This document shows, piece after piece, positions 42,899 through 50,408 of a stretch of 64,000 bases of DNA. The notes beneath the pieces were generated by a model. The model was not told the origin of the DNA, did not search any database, and saw only the letters and a program-made list of their open reading frames with translations. The position numbers and the translations under genes were made by a program. Numbering within the stretch: position 1 is the first letter of the stretch; each line of letters begins with the position of its first letter. The stretch is from Roseimaritima ulvae. GTDB lineage: Bacteria > Planctomycetota > Planctomycetia > Pirellulales > Pirellulaceae. The stretch spans positions 2,294,001-2,358,000 of the forward strand of contig NZ_CP042914.1 of NCBI RefSeq assembly GCF_008065135.1. The letters run 5' to 3'.

Positions 42899-43840
42899 CT
42901 ACGCGGATTTGGGCTTGCTGGCTGTGCGGCTGGGCAGGTCGATGAACGACAGCAGGCTGATGACCATGATCCACTGAAACAGGAATAGGTGCATCGTGTA
43001 TTCGATGCTCAGGTGCAGCCCTATGCCCAGCACGACAGCGGCCACACGGGTGCGGCGGTACCACAGTGCAAAGGGCAATGCGGTTTCCACGACCAGCACC
43101 GACCAAGTGGCCAGCCGGATCAAATGATCGGACTGCGTTATCATCTCCGGCAAGGGGCCACGTCCGAATAGATTGTCCATCTGGTAGACGTAAAACAACG
43201 CCGAACCATCGCGCCAAGCCACCCCCAACCATTTGCTCGCCGCCGCCGACAGGTACATCAGCGTGAGGTGGATCTGCAGCAGGCGCAGTCCCCACGCGGC
43301 CGCTTGATCGCGGACTGCCGCGGCGGTTGGACCTGCGTTCGCCTCGCGCGTCAGCCGACGATACAACTGGGGCCACCAGCGTTTCCCCAGCGACCAAGCA
43401 TGGTCCAGCGGCATAAACATCAAGCAAAAGGCAAACACGCGAAACACGTCGTCTTCGCGGTCGGCGATCAAAGAGTTCCGCGATTGAAACGAGACCAGCC
43501 ACAGAAAAATACAGGCGGCCTGAAATCGCGAACCGATTCCGAGCAGCAGACATAGGCTTTGGATGCCGAGGATCGCCAAGCAAACTTTGACCATCGTGGG
43601 AGTGGCGGGCAGCCAGAAGAACAATGCCCAGGACGGTCCTTGCGACAGCGTTCGCGCGGTGTCGACGTGCAGCACGCCCACGTCGGAAAACCAACGCACG
43701 GCATCGAGCGACCAGACGCTAACGTAAATCAACAGCAACGCGGCATACGCCACGCGCAGCAACACGCAGGTCGCGGGACTGCAGGATGCGAACAGGAAAC
43801 GATCGACACGTTGCATGAGACCAGAGCAGCATCCGATCAT
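42899..43840 (-). CDS. HTTM-domain membrane protein (gamma-carboxylase-like)
   Basis: This 313-residue protein with about seven hydrophobic segments has the HTTM layout: 'LLRVAYAALLLIYVSVW', 'FFWLPATPTMVKVCLAILGIQSLCLLLGIGSRF', 'SLIADREDDVFRVFAFCLMFMPLDHAWSL', 'WGLRLLQIHLTLMYLSAAASKWLG' and 'HLSIEYTMHLFLFQWIMVI'. The family includes vitamin K-dependent gamma-carboxylase relatives and many uncharacterised bacterial proteins. The ATG at 43840 overlaps the stop of the upstream gene (ATGA); a second Met is eight codons in. It forms a pair with that gene. Confidence 0.85.
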   Translation of the reverse strand: MIGCCSGLMQRVDRFLFASCSPATCVLLRVAYAALLLIYVSVWSLDAVRWFSDVGVLHVDTARTLSQGPSWALFFWLPATPTMVKVCLAILGIQSLCLLLGIGSRFQAACIFLWLVSFQSRNSLIADREDDVFRVFAFCLMFMPLDHAWSLGKRWWPQLYRRLTREANAGPTAAAVRDQAAAWGLRLLQIHLTLMYLSAAASKWLGVAWRDGSALFYVYQMDNLFGRGPLPEMITQSDHLIRLATWSVLVVETALPFALWYRRTRVAAVVLGIGLHLSIEYTMHLFLFQWIMVISLLSFIDLPSRTASKPKSA

Positions 43841-44412
43841 GGTTCAGGCTCGATCGTCGCCAGGGGCTCGCTGTACAGCATCCAGGTAATTTCATCGCGC
43901 GGTGGAATCCCGCCGTCGATCGGTTCCACGTATCGCAAACCGTTGGCGGTCAACGTCACGCGTGATTGCGGGGAAGCTTCGGACAGCGTGCGGCGGAGGT
44001 AGCGGGCAAAGTCTTCGGCCGCCGCCGCATTGACCGGATGCGTCAGAGCTTTGTCGTAGTTGAGGTGACGAAAGCGATAGAATTTTTCGGCGGTGCCCGC
44101 GTCATGCCAATCCGTCGAAGCCCACTGGACCGGTGGCAGAGCATCGGACTCGACCGTCGCGGTCAACCAAGAATTGTTCACTCGCGGCGCGGGCGCAAAC
44201 ATCCCCCACGGCCCGGTGCTCAGGCCCCAGGGCCGCAGCCACGCGGTCACAAACACCGGGATCTGCTCAAAGGGCATCAGTGTCCGCGGCGTGGTCGTGA
44301 GCACCCATGCCGTGACCAGCAGAATCACAAAGCTGCGAATCAAGCGGCGACGGCCCCGCGGCATCGCGGGACCTGCCGGAGCAGCGGCACGGGGAGTCGA
44401 TGCAGAATCCAT
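43837..44412 (-). CDS. Membrane-anchored partner of the HTTM protein, unknown function
   Basis: This protein of 191 residues (196 from the in-frame GTG at 44427) has an Ala/Pro/Arg-rich cytoplasmic start, one transmembrane helix 'FVILLVTAWVLTTTPRTL' and an exported domain with 'WGLSTGPWGMFAPAPRVNNSWLTATVE'. Phrases like 'WgmFaP.P...n.wl' recur in proteins encoded next to HTTM genes in planctomycetes. The four-base ATGA overlap supports a functional pair. No catalytic motif is visible. Confidence 0.7.
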   Translation of the reverse strand: MDSASTPRAAAPAGPAMPRGRRRLIRSFVILLVTAWVLTTTPRTLMPFEQIPVFVTAWLRPWGLSTGPWGMFAPAPRVNNSWLTATVESDALPPVQWASTDWHDAGTAEKFYRFRHLNYDKALTHPVNAAAAEDFARYLRRTLSEASPQSRVTLTANGLRYVEPIDGGIPPRDEITWMLYSEPLATIEPEP

Positions 44413-44595
44413 AGGGTTCGGTTTCACTCAAACGCGAGACGTTGTCTTTCAGCGTAGCACGATCGGCACGCGTGCTGCTCAAGTTTGCGGCTTGGCCGGC
44501 GCCGCGGCGGCCACAAAACAAATTTTCAGGACTCACGACGCTAACCCCGCCGGCAAAATTCGCTACATTCGTGACATTCGACATGTCCCCAGCCC

Positions 44596-45267
44596 TTGGT
44601 ACCGATCAGCGAAAGTATTGAAGTGGACGAGACGACGGAGCGATTACGCTGTTTGCGGCATCCACTGGTAGAGCATCATCTGTGCGCGGTACGTGACAAA
44701 GCGACCAGACCGGCAGAATTTCGTGCCGCGGTCAGCCGGTTGGCGATGGTGTTGGGCGTTGCGGCGACCGAAGACCTACCGACTCGCCAGGTTCGCGTCG
44801 AAACCCCGATCACCACCACCGACGGCCAGCAACTGGATACCCGCATTGCCATCGTGCCTATCTTGCGAGCCGGACTGGGCTTGGTCGAACCGGTGCTGAC
44901 GTTGTTACCCGATGCGCAGGTTTGGCATCTGGGCTTGTATCGCAACGAACAAACGGCTGAACCGGTGCCCTACTACGACAAACTGCCGACTTGCGGGGCG
45001 CCGCATGTGGGATTGGTGTTGGATCCGATGTTGGCCACCGGCGGATCGGTGGAGTTGGTCATTCAGCGGATTCAGCAATGGGGCGTGTCGGACATCCGCG
45101 TGTTGAGCGTAATCGCCTCGCAGCCTGGCATCGATCGGATCCTGAGAGACTACCCGCACGTTCGGATCTTCACCTGTGCGGTGGATCCGGAATTAAACGA
45201 GCAGTCGTTCATCGTGCCGGGATTAGGCGATGCCGGAGATCGGATTTTTGATACGCCGCAAGGTTGA
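44596..45267 (+). CDS. upp: Uracil phosphoribosyltransferase
   Basis: This 223-residue protein (TTG start at 44596; GTG at 44623 is an alternative) has 'LRCLRHPLVEHHLCAVRDKAT', 'RIAIVPILRAGLGLVEPVL', 'LGLYRNEQTAEPVPYYDKLP', the PRPP loop 'GLVLDPMLATGGSVELVI' and terminal 'FIVPGLGDAGDRIFDTPQG'. All are landmarks of Upp. It salvages uracil to UMP. It stands alone, divergent from the HTTM pair across a 170-bp gap, and no uracil permease is adjacent. Confidence 0.95.
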   Translation: MVPISESIEVDETTERLRCLRHPLVEHHLCAVRDKATRPAEFRAAVSRLAMVLGVAATEDLPTRQVRVETPITTTDGQQLDTRIAIVPILRAGLGLVEPVLTLLPDAQVWHLGLYRNEQTAEPVPYYDKLPTCGAPHVGLVLDPMLATGGSVELVIQRIQQWGVSDIRVLSVIASQPGIDRILRDYPHVRIFTCAVDPELNEQSFIVPGLGDAGDRIFDTPQG

Positions 45268-45295
45268 TAACCGGCGGGCCTTAGGTGGCAGAGTT

Positions 45296-45432
45296 TCACC
45301 CTCCCCCGGGAGGGTCGCGAGGAACGAGCGGGGAGGGTGCGTTGGATTTGCAAGTCGCCAGAAGCGTTTTCCGCAGCCGAAAAACCCTCTCCTCGCTGAC
45401 GCTCGACTCTCCCAGAGGGAGAGTGAAGCGAA
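45296..45432. repeat. Two CCCTCCCC-family repeats in opposite orientation
   Basis: TTCACCCTCCCCCGGGAGGG (45293-45312) starts the left copy. The right copy (45383-45432) reads CCTCTCCTCGCTGACGCTCG and then CTCCCAGAGGGAGAGTGAAG. Same family as 16318-16362 and 39227-39335. It lies between convergent upp and the CehA-like gene. Confidence 0.75.
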
Positions 45433-45471
45433 GCCCTATAGCAATTGGGTGCTATTACGCCAGGCGTCTCG

Positions 45472-47028
45472 CTACGGGGCGTTGGCGGCGGCGGCTTGTT
45501 GTTGCCAAAAGTTGCGGGCCGCGATCACGTAGGGGGCGTGCGCGGCGCGCTGGTCGGCCGGCAATTTTGCCAACATCGCTTCGCGTTCGGATAACCAGTC
45601 GCGAAAGAATTGCACGGCCTGTTTGGAGATTCGCGGACGGTCGTCGAAATGAATGTACCAGGGCGCCGACACGGCGGCTCGCCAGTGGTCTTCGAACAAC
45701 GTCACCACTCGCACGATCACCCAGCCGCTATGTTCGATCCGCAGCGGTGGGATCACGCCGCCGGCTTCGGCGAACTCATCCAGTCGAGCGCTATAAAACA
45801 CGTTGCCGTTGTGAACCACTTCCAGGTACTCCACCGGGTCGCGCGTCGACAAATTCAGCTCGACGCTCATCTCCAACGCTTCGCCGCTATAGGCGCGAAA
45901 CACATGCCCGGGATATTCGCCGCCCAGTGTAGGCCGCAGCAGCGGCCCATTGGTGATCACCGACTGGCCGGTCAAGGCGGCGTCCCACCAGGCCTGTTGG
46001 CCGATCGGTTGAGGATCCGGTGAGCGATTGTCTTGGGCCGCATGCACATAGGTTCGGCAGTATCCCACCGGGTGATTTTTCAGCTGCGATCCGCTGCCGC
46101 CCAGCGGCGCGATCTGTAAACCGCTGTTGAGCATTTGCCAGTAGACGTGTTCGGCCCATCGTCCAGGACCATGAGCGTCACGAAACCCGACTTCACTGGG
46201 CGGCCGACTTCCGCTCACGGCGGTGATCTTGCGGTCTAGCCGCAGCCAATCACCCATCAGGAACATGGCCTTGATGCGGCCGCTAGCCAACCAGATCGGA
46301 ACATCCCAGGCGAAAGGGTTTTCCACCACCACCGCGTTCACATCCTGCCGTACCGCGGCTCGAATCGTGTCGCTGGAAACCGCCGAGTCGGCCGCCGTAA
46401 ACGACTCCGGTGTTCCCACCAGCAACAAGCCGTGTTGATCGGCGGCCAGGTCTTGGCGGATTTCGATGGGGCCCCAAGGAGCGTCCGCCGCAGCGGTGGG
46501 CAAGGGGCGGTCGAGTCGGATTTGTGTTTGGGGATCCTCGCCCACACGTCCGGCAAAGTGCAGGTCTTCGCTTTGCATCAACAGCGGCAACAACCGCAGC
46601 GGCGTGGTGACCGCCGGATCGCCCGACCACCAGCCCTCGGCCGCCATATCGACCATTCGTGGCAGCGTCACGCTGTGCGCATCGGAGGCATCGCGATCGA
46701 TCGAAAAGTTTCCCGTGATCACGCGGTATTCCGGGCCGCGAATCACCTGAAACTGAAAAGCTCCGTTGGGTAGGGCCACCAATTGTTCGCCGTCGAGCAC
46801 GAACCCGACGCCGCTGGGAACCGTGCGGCGGACGATCTGTGGGCGTCCGTCGGCGCGCGTAAACACGACTCGCGTCGGAACCGGCTCGCCCGTGCTTTCA
46901 TCCACGGCCGTCAAGGTAAAACTTCCCCCCGCCTGTGCCGCCGAACCGCTCAGCAGGACCGCCCCAACCAGAGCAAGTCGCCAAACCAACATCTTTATCG
47001 TCAAACGTTTTCGGACCTGCCGCTGCAT
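45472..47028 (-). CDS. Secreted CehA/McbA-like protein with a degenerate metal site
   Basis: The start at 47028 ('MQRQVRKRLTIKMLVWRLALVGAVLLSGSAAQA' region) gives a signal peptide; two Met codons upstream and one downstream are alternatives. The N-terminal ~120 residues are a beta-rich domain ('FTLTAVDESTGEPVPTRVVFTRADG'). The following domain is laid out like the PHP-fold CehA/McbA family, with 'TNGPLLRPTLGGEYPGHVF' near residue 360. However, the place of the metal-binding 'GDxHxH' reads 'WWSGDPAVTTPL', without His. It is therefore probably not a working metallohydrolase. Function unknown. Confidence 0.7.
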   Translation of the reverse strand: MQRQVRKRLTIKMLVWRLALVGAVLLSGSAAQAGGSFTLTAVDESTGEPVPTRVVFTRADGRPQIVRRTVPSGVGFVLDGEQLVALPNGAFQFQVIRGPEYRVITGNFSIDRDASDAHSVTLPRMVDMAAEGWWSGDPAVTTPLRLLPLLMQSEDLHFAGRVGEDPQTQIRLDRPLPTAAADAPWGPIEIRQDLAADQHGLLLVGTPESFTAADSAVSSDTIRAAVRQDVNAVVVENPFAWDVPIWLASGRIKAMFLMGDWLRLDRKITAVSGSRPPSEVGFRDAHGPGRWAEHVYWQMLNSGLQIAPLGGSGSQLKNHPVGYCRTYVHAAQDNRSPDPQPIGQQAWWDAALTGQSVITNGPLLRPTLGGEYPGHVFRAYSGEALEMSVELNLSTRDPVEYLEVVHNGNVFYSARLDEFAEAGGVIPPLRIEHSGWVIVRVVTLFEDHWRAAVSAPWYIHFDDRPRISKQAVQFFRDWLSEREAMLAKLPADQRAAHAPYVIAARNFWQQQAAAANAP

Positions 47029-47134
47029 CGAATTCGCCATCTGCCGTGCGTTGAACAAAAAAACCTCGCACTCTAGATTAGCTCACTCGAGCAACTGGCT
47101 CGGCATTTGCGTCCAAAACGCACTAGCACAACAC

Positions 47135-47151
47135 GCTGCCATTATGGCAGC
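47135..47151. promoter_or_regulatory. Palindrome upstream of the DnaJ-like gene
   Basis: GCTGCCATTATGGCAGC is a perfect 8-bp inverted repeat around one T, 24 nt before the start codon. It is not a CIRCE element (no TTAGCACTC). It could be an operator for a heat-shock repressor or a small hairpin; no further evidence. Confidence 0.35.
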
Positions 47152-47174
47152 CAGGCAAACCATAAAGAGCATCC

Positions 47175-48161
47175 ATGGCGGAAGATCTGTATCAAGTATT
47201 AGGAGTCGGGCGGGACGCATCGAAGGATGAAATCCAGAAAGCGTACCGTAAATTAGCACGCAAATACCATCCGGACATGAACCCTGACGACGACGCGGCG
47301 CAGGAGAAATTCAAGCGGGTCCAGGAGGCGTACGATGTGCTGAGCGATGAGGAAAAACGCGAGGGCTACAACCGCTACGGGGCCGAATTCGAGCGGATGC
47401 GGAGCGGCGGTTTTCAGGGCGGCGGCGGGGGAGCTGCGTTTGATGGTTTGGACTTGGAGCAGATCTTCGGCGGCGCCCGGGGCGGCGGCGGTGGAGGCGG
47501 TTTCGAAGGCGGGTTTGGAGACTTCTTTGAACAGTTAATGGGCGGCGGCGCGCGAGGTGGAGCCCGCAGCGGTGGGTCTCCCTTTGGTGGCGGTCGCCGG
47601 GCCGCTCAGCCGCCGCAGCGCGGCAGCAATATCCGCCACGAGCTGACGATCCCCTTCCAGACGGCCGTGCAGGGTGGCAAAACCGAATTCTATCTAACCC
47701 GCGGTGGGCAGCCGGAAAAATTAAGCGTTTCGATCCCGGCCGGCGTCAGCGACGGCAGCAAGGTGCGACTGCGCGGCAAGGGAGCCCCTTCGCCCAACGG
47801 AGGAGAACCCGGCGACCTGATTTTGGTCCTCTCGGTGGGACCGCATCCGCTGTACCGCCGCAACGGCAACCATCTGGAACTGGATCTGCCGATCACTTTG
47901 AAAGAAGCCGCCTTGGGAACCAAAGTCGATCTGCCCACGCCCGCCGGGACGCTGACCCTGACCGTGCCGGCCGGCAGCAGCGGCGGCAAGAAATTGCGGC
48001 TGAAAGGCCAGGGCGTGGCGGGCAAGAACGGTAAGAAAGGCGACCTGCTGGTGCGGCTGCAGATCCAATTGCCCAGCGAATGGAGCGAAGCGGATCAGAC
48101 GGTCTTGGAGGAACTGGATCAGCGGCATCCGTTGAACCCGCGACATCAGCTGTCATGGTAG
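47175..48161 (+). CDS. DnaJ-type chaperone without zinc finger (CbpA-like)
   Basis: The 328-residue protein has a J-domain (residues 1-70, '[33 protein letters not shown]') with intact HPD. A Gly-rich linker (75-150) replaces the Cys-rich zinc finger. The C-terminal substrate-binding domain shows '[22 protein letters not shown]', '[19 protein letters not shown]', '[23 protein letters not shown]' and '[20 protein letters not shown]'. This is the CbpA / type II Hsp40 layout. It hands substrates to DnaK; no dnaK is adjacent. It overlaps the rnpA start by seven bases. Confidence 0.93.
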   Translation: MAEDLYQVLGVGRDASKDEIQKAYRKLARKYHPDMNPDDDAAQEKFKRVQEAYDVLSDEEKREGYNRYGAEFERMRSGGFQGGGGGAAFDGLDLEQIFGGARGGGGGGGFEGGFGDFFEQLMGGGARGGARSGGSPFGGGRRAAQPPQRGSNIRHELTIPFQTAVQGGKTEFYLTRGGQPEKLSVSIPAGVSDGSKVRLRGKGAPSPNGGEPGDLILVLSVGPHPLYRRNGNHLELDLPITLKEAALGTKVDLPTPAGTLTLTVPAGSSGGKKLRLKGQGVAGKNGKKGDLLVRLQIQLPSEWSEADQTVLEELDQRHPLNPRHQLSW

Positions 48162-48517
48162 GCGACTATCGGTTCCCCAAATCGGTGCGGCTGACCGGTC
48201 ACGAAGCGTTTGGTCCGGTGATCCGTCGAGGCGGGTTTGCCGCCGATCAAATCCTGGTGGTTCACGCCCTGCCGCACGCCGGCAGCGGCAGCCGGTTTGG
48301 GGTCACGATCCCCAAACGCACAGGCAATGCGGTGGTCCGCAATCGCTGGAAGCGGCACATTCGCGAAGCCATCCGGCACTGTCGCAGCGAGGCCGCCGAG
48401 GGCTATGATTTTGTCATCCGTCCCAAAAAGGACGCCCCGCTGGACGGTCGGCAGATCCGCCAGGGGCTGCCCAAACTGCTGCGGCGAGCGGTGAAGCGGT
48501 ATGCGGCCGGGAAGTAA
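48155..48517 (+). CDS. rnpA: Ribonuclease P protein component
   Basis: The ATG at 48155 lies inside the end of the dnaJ-like gene and gives 120 residues. '[22 protein letters not shown]' is the RnpA N-terminus, '[27 protein letters not shown]' is the RNR signature, and '[29 protein letters not shown]' closes the fold. It binds RNase P RNA for 5' processing of tRNA. In most bacteria rnpA sits beside rpmH near the origin; here it is translationally coupled to a DnaJ-type chaperone and rpmH is not seen. Confidence 0.93.
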   Translation: MVGDYRFPKSVRLTGHEAFGPVIRRGGFAADQILVVHALPHAGSGSRFGVTIPKRTGNAVVRNRWKRHIREAIRHCRSEAAEGYDFVIRPKKDAPLDGRQIRQGLPKLLRRAVKRYAAGK

Positions 48518-48529
48518 TTTTTGAGCCAT

Positions 48530-48811
48530 GTAGGCCGGAACAAGCCGTGCGCCGTTCCGGCAAGGGCAAGCAAACGGCAACGCCCCTTGGAAAACAGGGA
48601 AAGGAATGGCTGGCGGGTCGCAAAGCCCAAATGCGTCAGTCTTAATATTACTGTCGTTTCGCAAACGCAACGTCACCAACGCAACGTCACCAACGCAACG
48701 TTCTGTTCGCGGAGCGAACAACGACCGTAGGCAGGGGCAATCAAACGGCAAGGCCCTGCCGGAACGGCGCACGGCTTGTTCCGGCCTACTGACTCTGGCG
48801 AGTTCGGCTAC
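48530..48811. repeat. Element with 33-bp inverted ends plus a REP half-copy
   Basis: The arms 48530-48562 and 48757-48789 are perfect inverse copies over 33 bp; the outer ends read GTAGGCCGGAACAAGCC and GGCTTGTTCCGGCCTAC. Inside are a 14-bp tandem (CAACGCAACGTCAC, about 2.5 copies, 48669-48701) and the GTTCGC-GGA-GCGAAC hairpin (48705-48719). A REP copy (stem ACTC/GAGT) ends at 48811. It fills the gap between rnpA and the convergent TraB-like gene; no gene is seen in it. Confidence 0.85.
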
Positions 48812-48816
48812 GCCGT

Positions 48817-49758
48817 TTAGTTGCTCTGCAAATCCCAGGCTTGTAGCCAGGTGGTTTTGACGGGCGTCATGTCGAAGTCGTTGCGGAGGCGGTCGGCCAT
48901 GTCGTTTAGGTGGCCGGCGCCGTAGAACACGGCGACCTTCTTCTGGCCGTCTTTTAGAACTTCTTCCAAGACCTGGAAAGCTTTGGCGTTGCGTCCTTTG
49001 ATCAGCGTATTGTCGCCATTTTCGTCGTCCATGCCCGCGGTGGCCATTTCGATATCACTCAGCTGCGTCGCCATCGCACGCTTCATCATCATGGCTCGAT
49101 CGGTGCTGAACAGGGCCGTCAGGATGTCAAATTCCGAACCGCCCGTCTTGGCTTGCGCGGCCAGGCCGGCGCCCATCATGCGAGCGATCATTTTGGGAAA
49201 GTTATCACCGCGCCGCTGCATGTCCTTGCTGAACTCTTCGGGGCTCATGTCCGCATGCCGAAAGTTCTTGGCCATGTAGTCGATTTTTTCCAGCTGGTAC
49301 TCCAGGTTCAGCATGTCTTTCATGCCGGTCTGCATGGAGGCCAACAGGGAGCGTCGCTTCTGCAGGTCTTCGGGACGAATCCGGGTCCCGTCCGGGGCGA
49401 CCAGTTCGTACAACACCACGTCGTAACCGGCCAGACGTTTTTTCAGTTTGCTGTAGTAGTCGTCCTGGCCGATGTGCACGACACCCACCAAATCGACCAC
49501 GGCGTCGGCATGTTTGGTCCCCGGGCGTCCGGTAAAGCGAACGATGGCGGTGTCGAGTCCTTGCGGTTCGCCGGAATCGGTTTGGGAAACCCGCACGAAG
49601 GTTTCCGCCGGGCCGGCAGGCGGTTGGGCATCCGCAGGTTGGACCGCATCCGCAGGTAGGGCCGCGCCCGCCGGTTTTGCGGGGGCGTCCTGAGCGGACA
49701 GCCCTGGCAAGGCAAACGGCAGGATTGCGGCAAGGGCCAGCACAGCAGATCGAAACAT
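48817..49758 (-). CDS. Secreted TraB/GumN-like protein
   Basis: The start at 49758 ('MFRSAVLALAAILPFALPG') gives a signal peptide followed by a Pro/Ala linker; an upstream Met adds 14 residues. The TraB/GumN pattern is visible: 'VVDLVGVVHIGQDDYYSKL' (G-x-x-H), 'YDVVLYELVAPDGT' (conserved Glu) and, near the C-terminus, 'KKVAVFYGAGHLNDMADRL' (second GxxH). This superfamily includes the Tiki protease; bacterial roles are mostly unknown. It converges on rnpA. Confidence 0.82.
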   Translation of the reverse strand: MFRSAVLALAAILPFALPGLSAQDAPAKPAGAALPADAVQPADAQPPAGPAETFVRVSQTDSGEPQGLDTAIVRFTGRPGTKHADAVVDLVGVVHIGQDDYYSKLKKRLAGYDVVLYELVAPDGTRIRPEDLQKRRSLLASMQTGMKDMLNLEYQLEKIDYMAKNFRHADMSPEEFSKDMQRRGDNFPKMIARMMGAGLAAQAKTGGSEFDILTALFSTDRAMMMKRAMATQLSDIEMATAGMDDENGDNTLIKGRNAKAFQVLEEVLKDGQKKVAVFYGAGHLNDMADRLRNDFDMTPVKTTWLQAWDLQSN

Positions 49759-49848
49759 GAACAACACCCGACGGATTACGGAACGAAAGAATTTCACCAC
49801 CCTTTCGAAACATACGTCGAAACTAGTCAGCTGACAACACTCTGGCGA

Positions 49849-50388
49849 TCAGGCTTCCAGATTCAGCGAACTGCTGCGGGGCGACGCGGAGCCCATATCG
49901 GCGTGGGGAGCCGGAACTTTGACCAGTGGAATTTTGGCCAGCGGCACCTTGGCGGCCGGGGCGGCAGCGTTGCCCGCGGGATCGGCGGTCGCGGCTGCCG
50001 CGGCGGCGGGGGCACTGGTTTGGGCACAGGCCAGTTGCCAGGTTTCCCGTTCGATTTCTAGGACGGTGGCGATTTCCCGCCAGCTAACCGGATCGTGTTG
50101 CTGTTCCGCCGCGGTCAGGTGCTGCAGCAAAAAGACGTACAGATCCGAGACCTGCTTGGCCACTTCCGTTTCCCCTACCGCGACGCCCGAGAGCAATTCA
50201 CCCAGGATATCGCGGAGCCGCAGGGTCTGGTCACTGAAGGCCACCGGGTCGAGCGATTCGGGCGGCATCGCTGCCAGCGAGCTGGCCAGTTGCAGGCCGC
50301 GTTCGATCAGCATTAACCGCAGACGGGCCGGGGACGCGTTGAGGACACTTTGGGCGAGGTACTGTTCGCTGTTATGAGCACTGGTCAT
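49849..50388 (-). CDS. fliS: Flagellar export chaperone FliS
   Basis: This 179-residue protein begins 'SAHNSEQYLAQSVLNASPARLRLMLIERGLQLA', matching the FliS motif (YxxxxVxxAsPxrLilmLydga). The helical core follows ('LRDILGELLSGVAVGETEVAKQVSDLYVFLLQHLTAAE'). The C-terminal ~50 residues are an Ala/Pro-rich extension, beyond the usual ~130-residue length. It binds the C-terminus of flagellin before export. It lies 20 bp after fliD, consistent with a fliD-fliS operon. Confidence 0.92.
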   Translation of the reverse strand: MTSAHNSEQYLAQSVLNASPARLRLMLIERGLQLASSLAAMPPESLDPVAFSDQTLRLRDILGELLSGVAVGETEVAKQVSDLYVFLLQHLTAAEQQHDPVSWREIATVLEIERETWQLACAQTSAPAAAAAATADPAGNAAAPAAKVPLAKIPLVKVPAPHADMGSASPRSSSLNLEA

Positions 50389-50408
50389 CGTCGGGGAATC
50401 ATCCTTGA

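Noticed and set aside
45268-45930. Frames running from the upp end into the CehA-like gene
   Set aside because: They translate the CCCTCCCC repeats and the antisense of the CehA-like gene.
47101-47174. CIRCE heat-shock operator before the DnaJ-like gene
   Set aside because: The palindrome there lacks the TTAGCACTC/GAGTGCTAA arms and has the wrong spacer.
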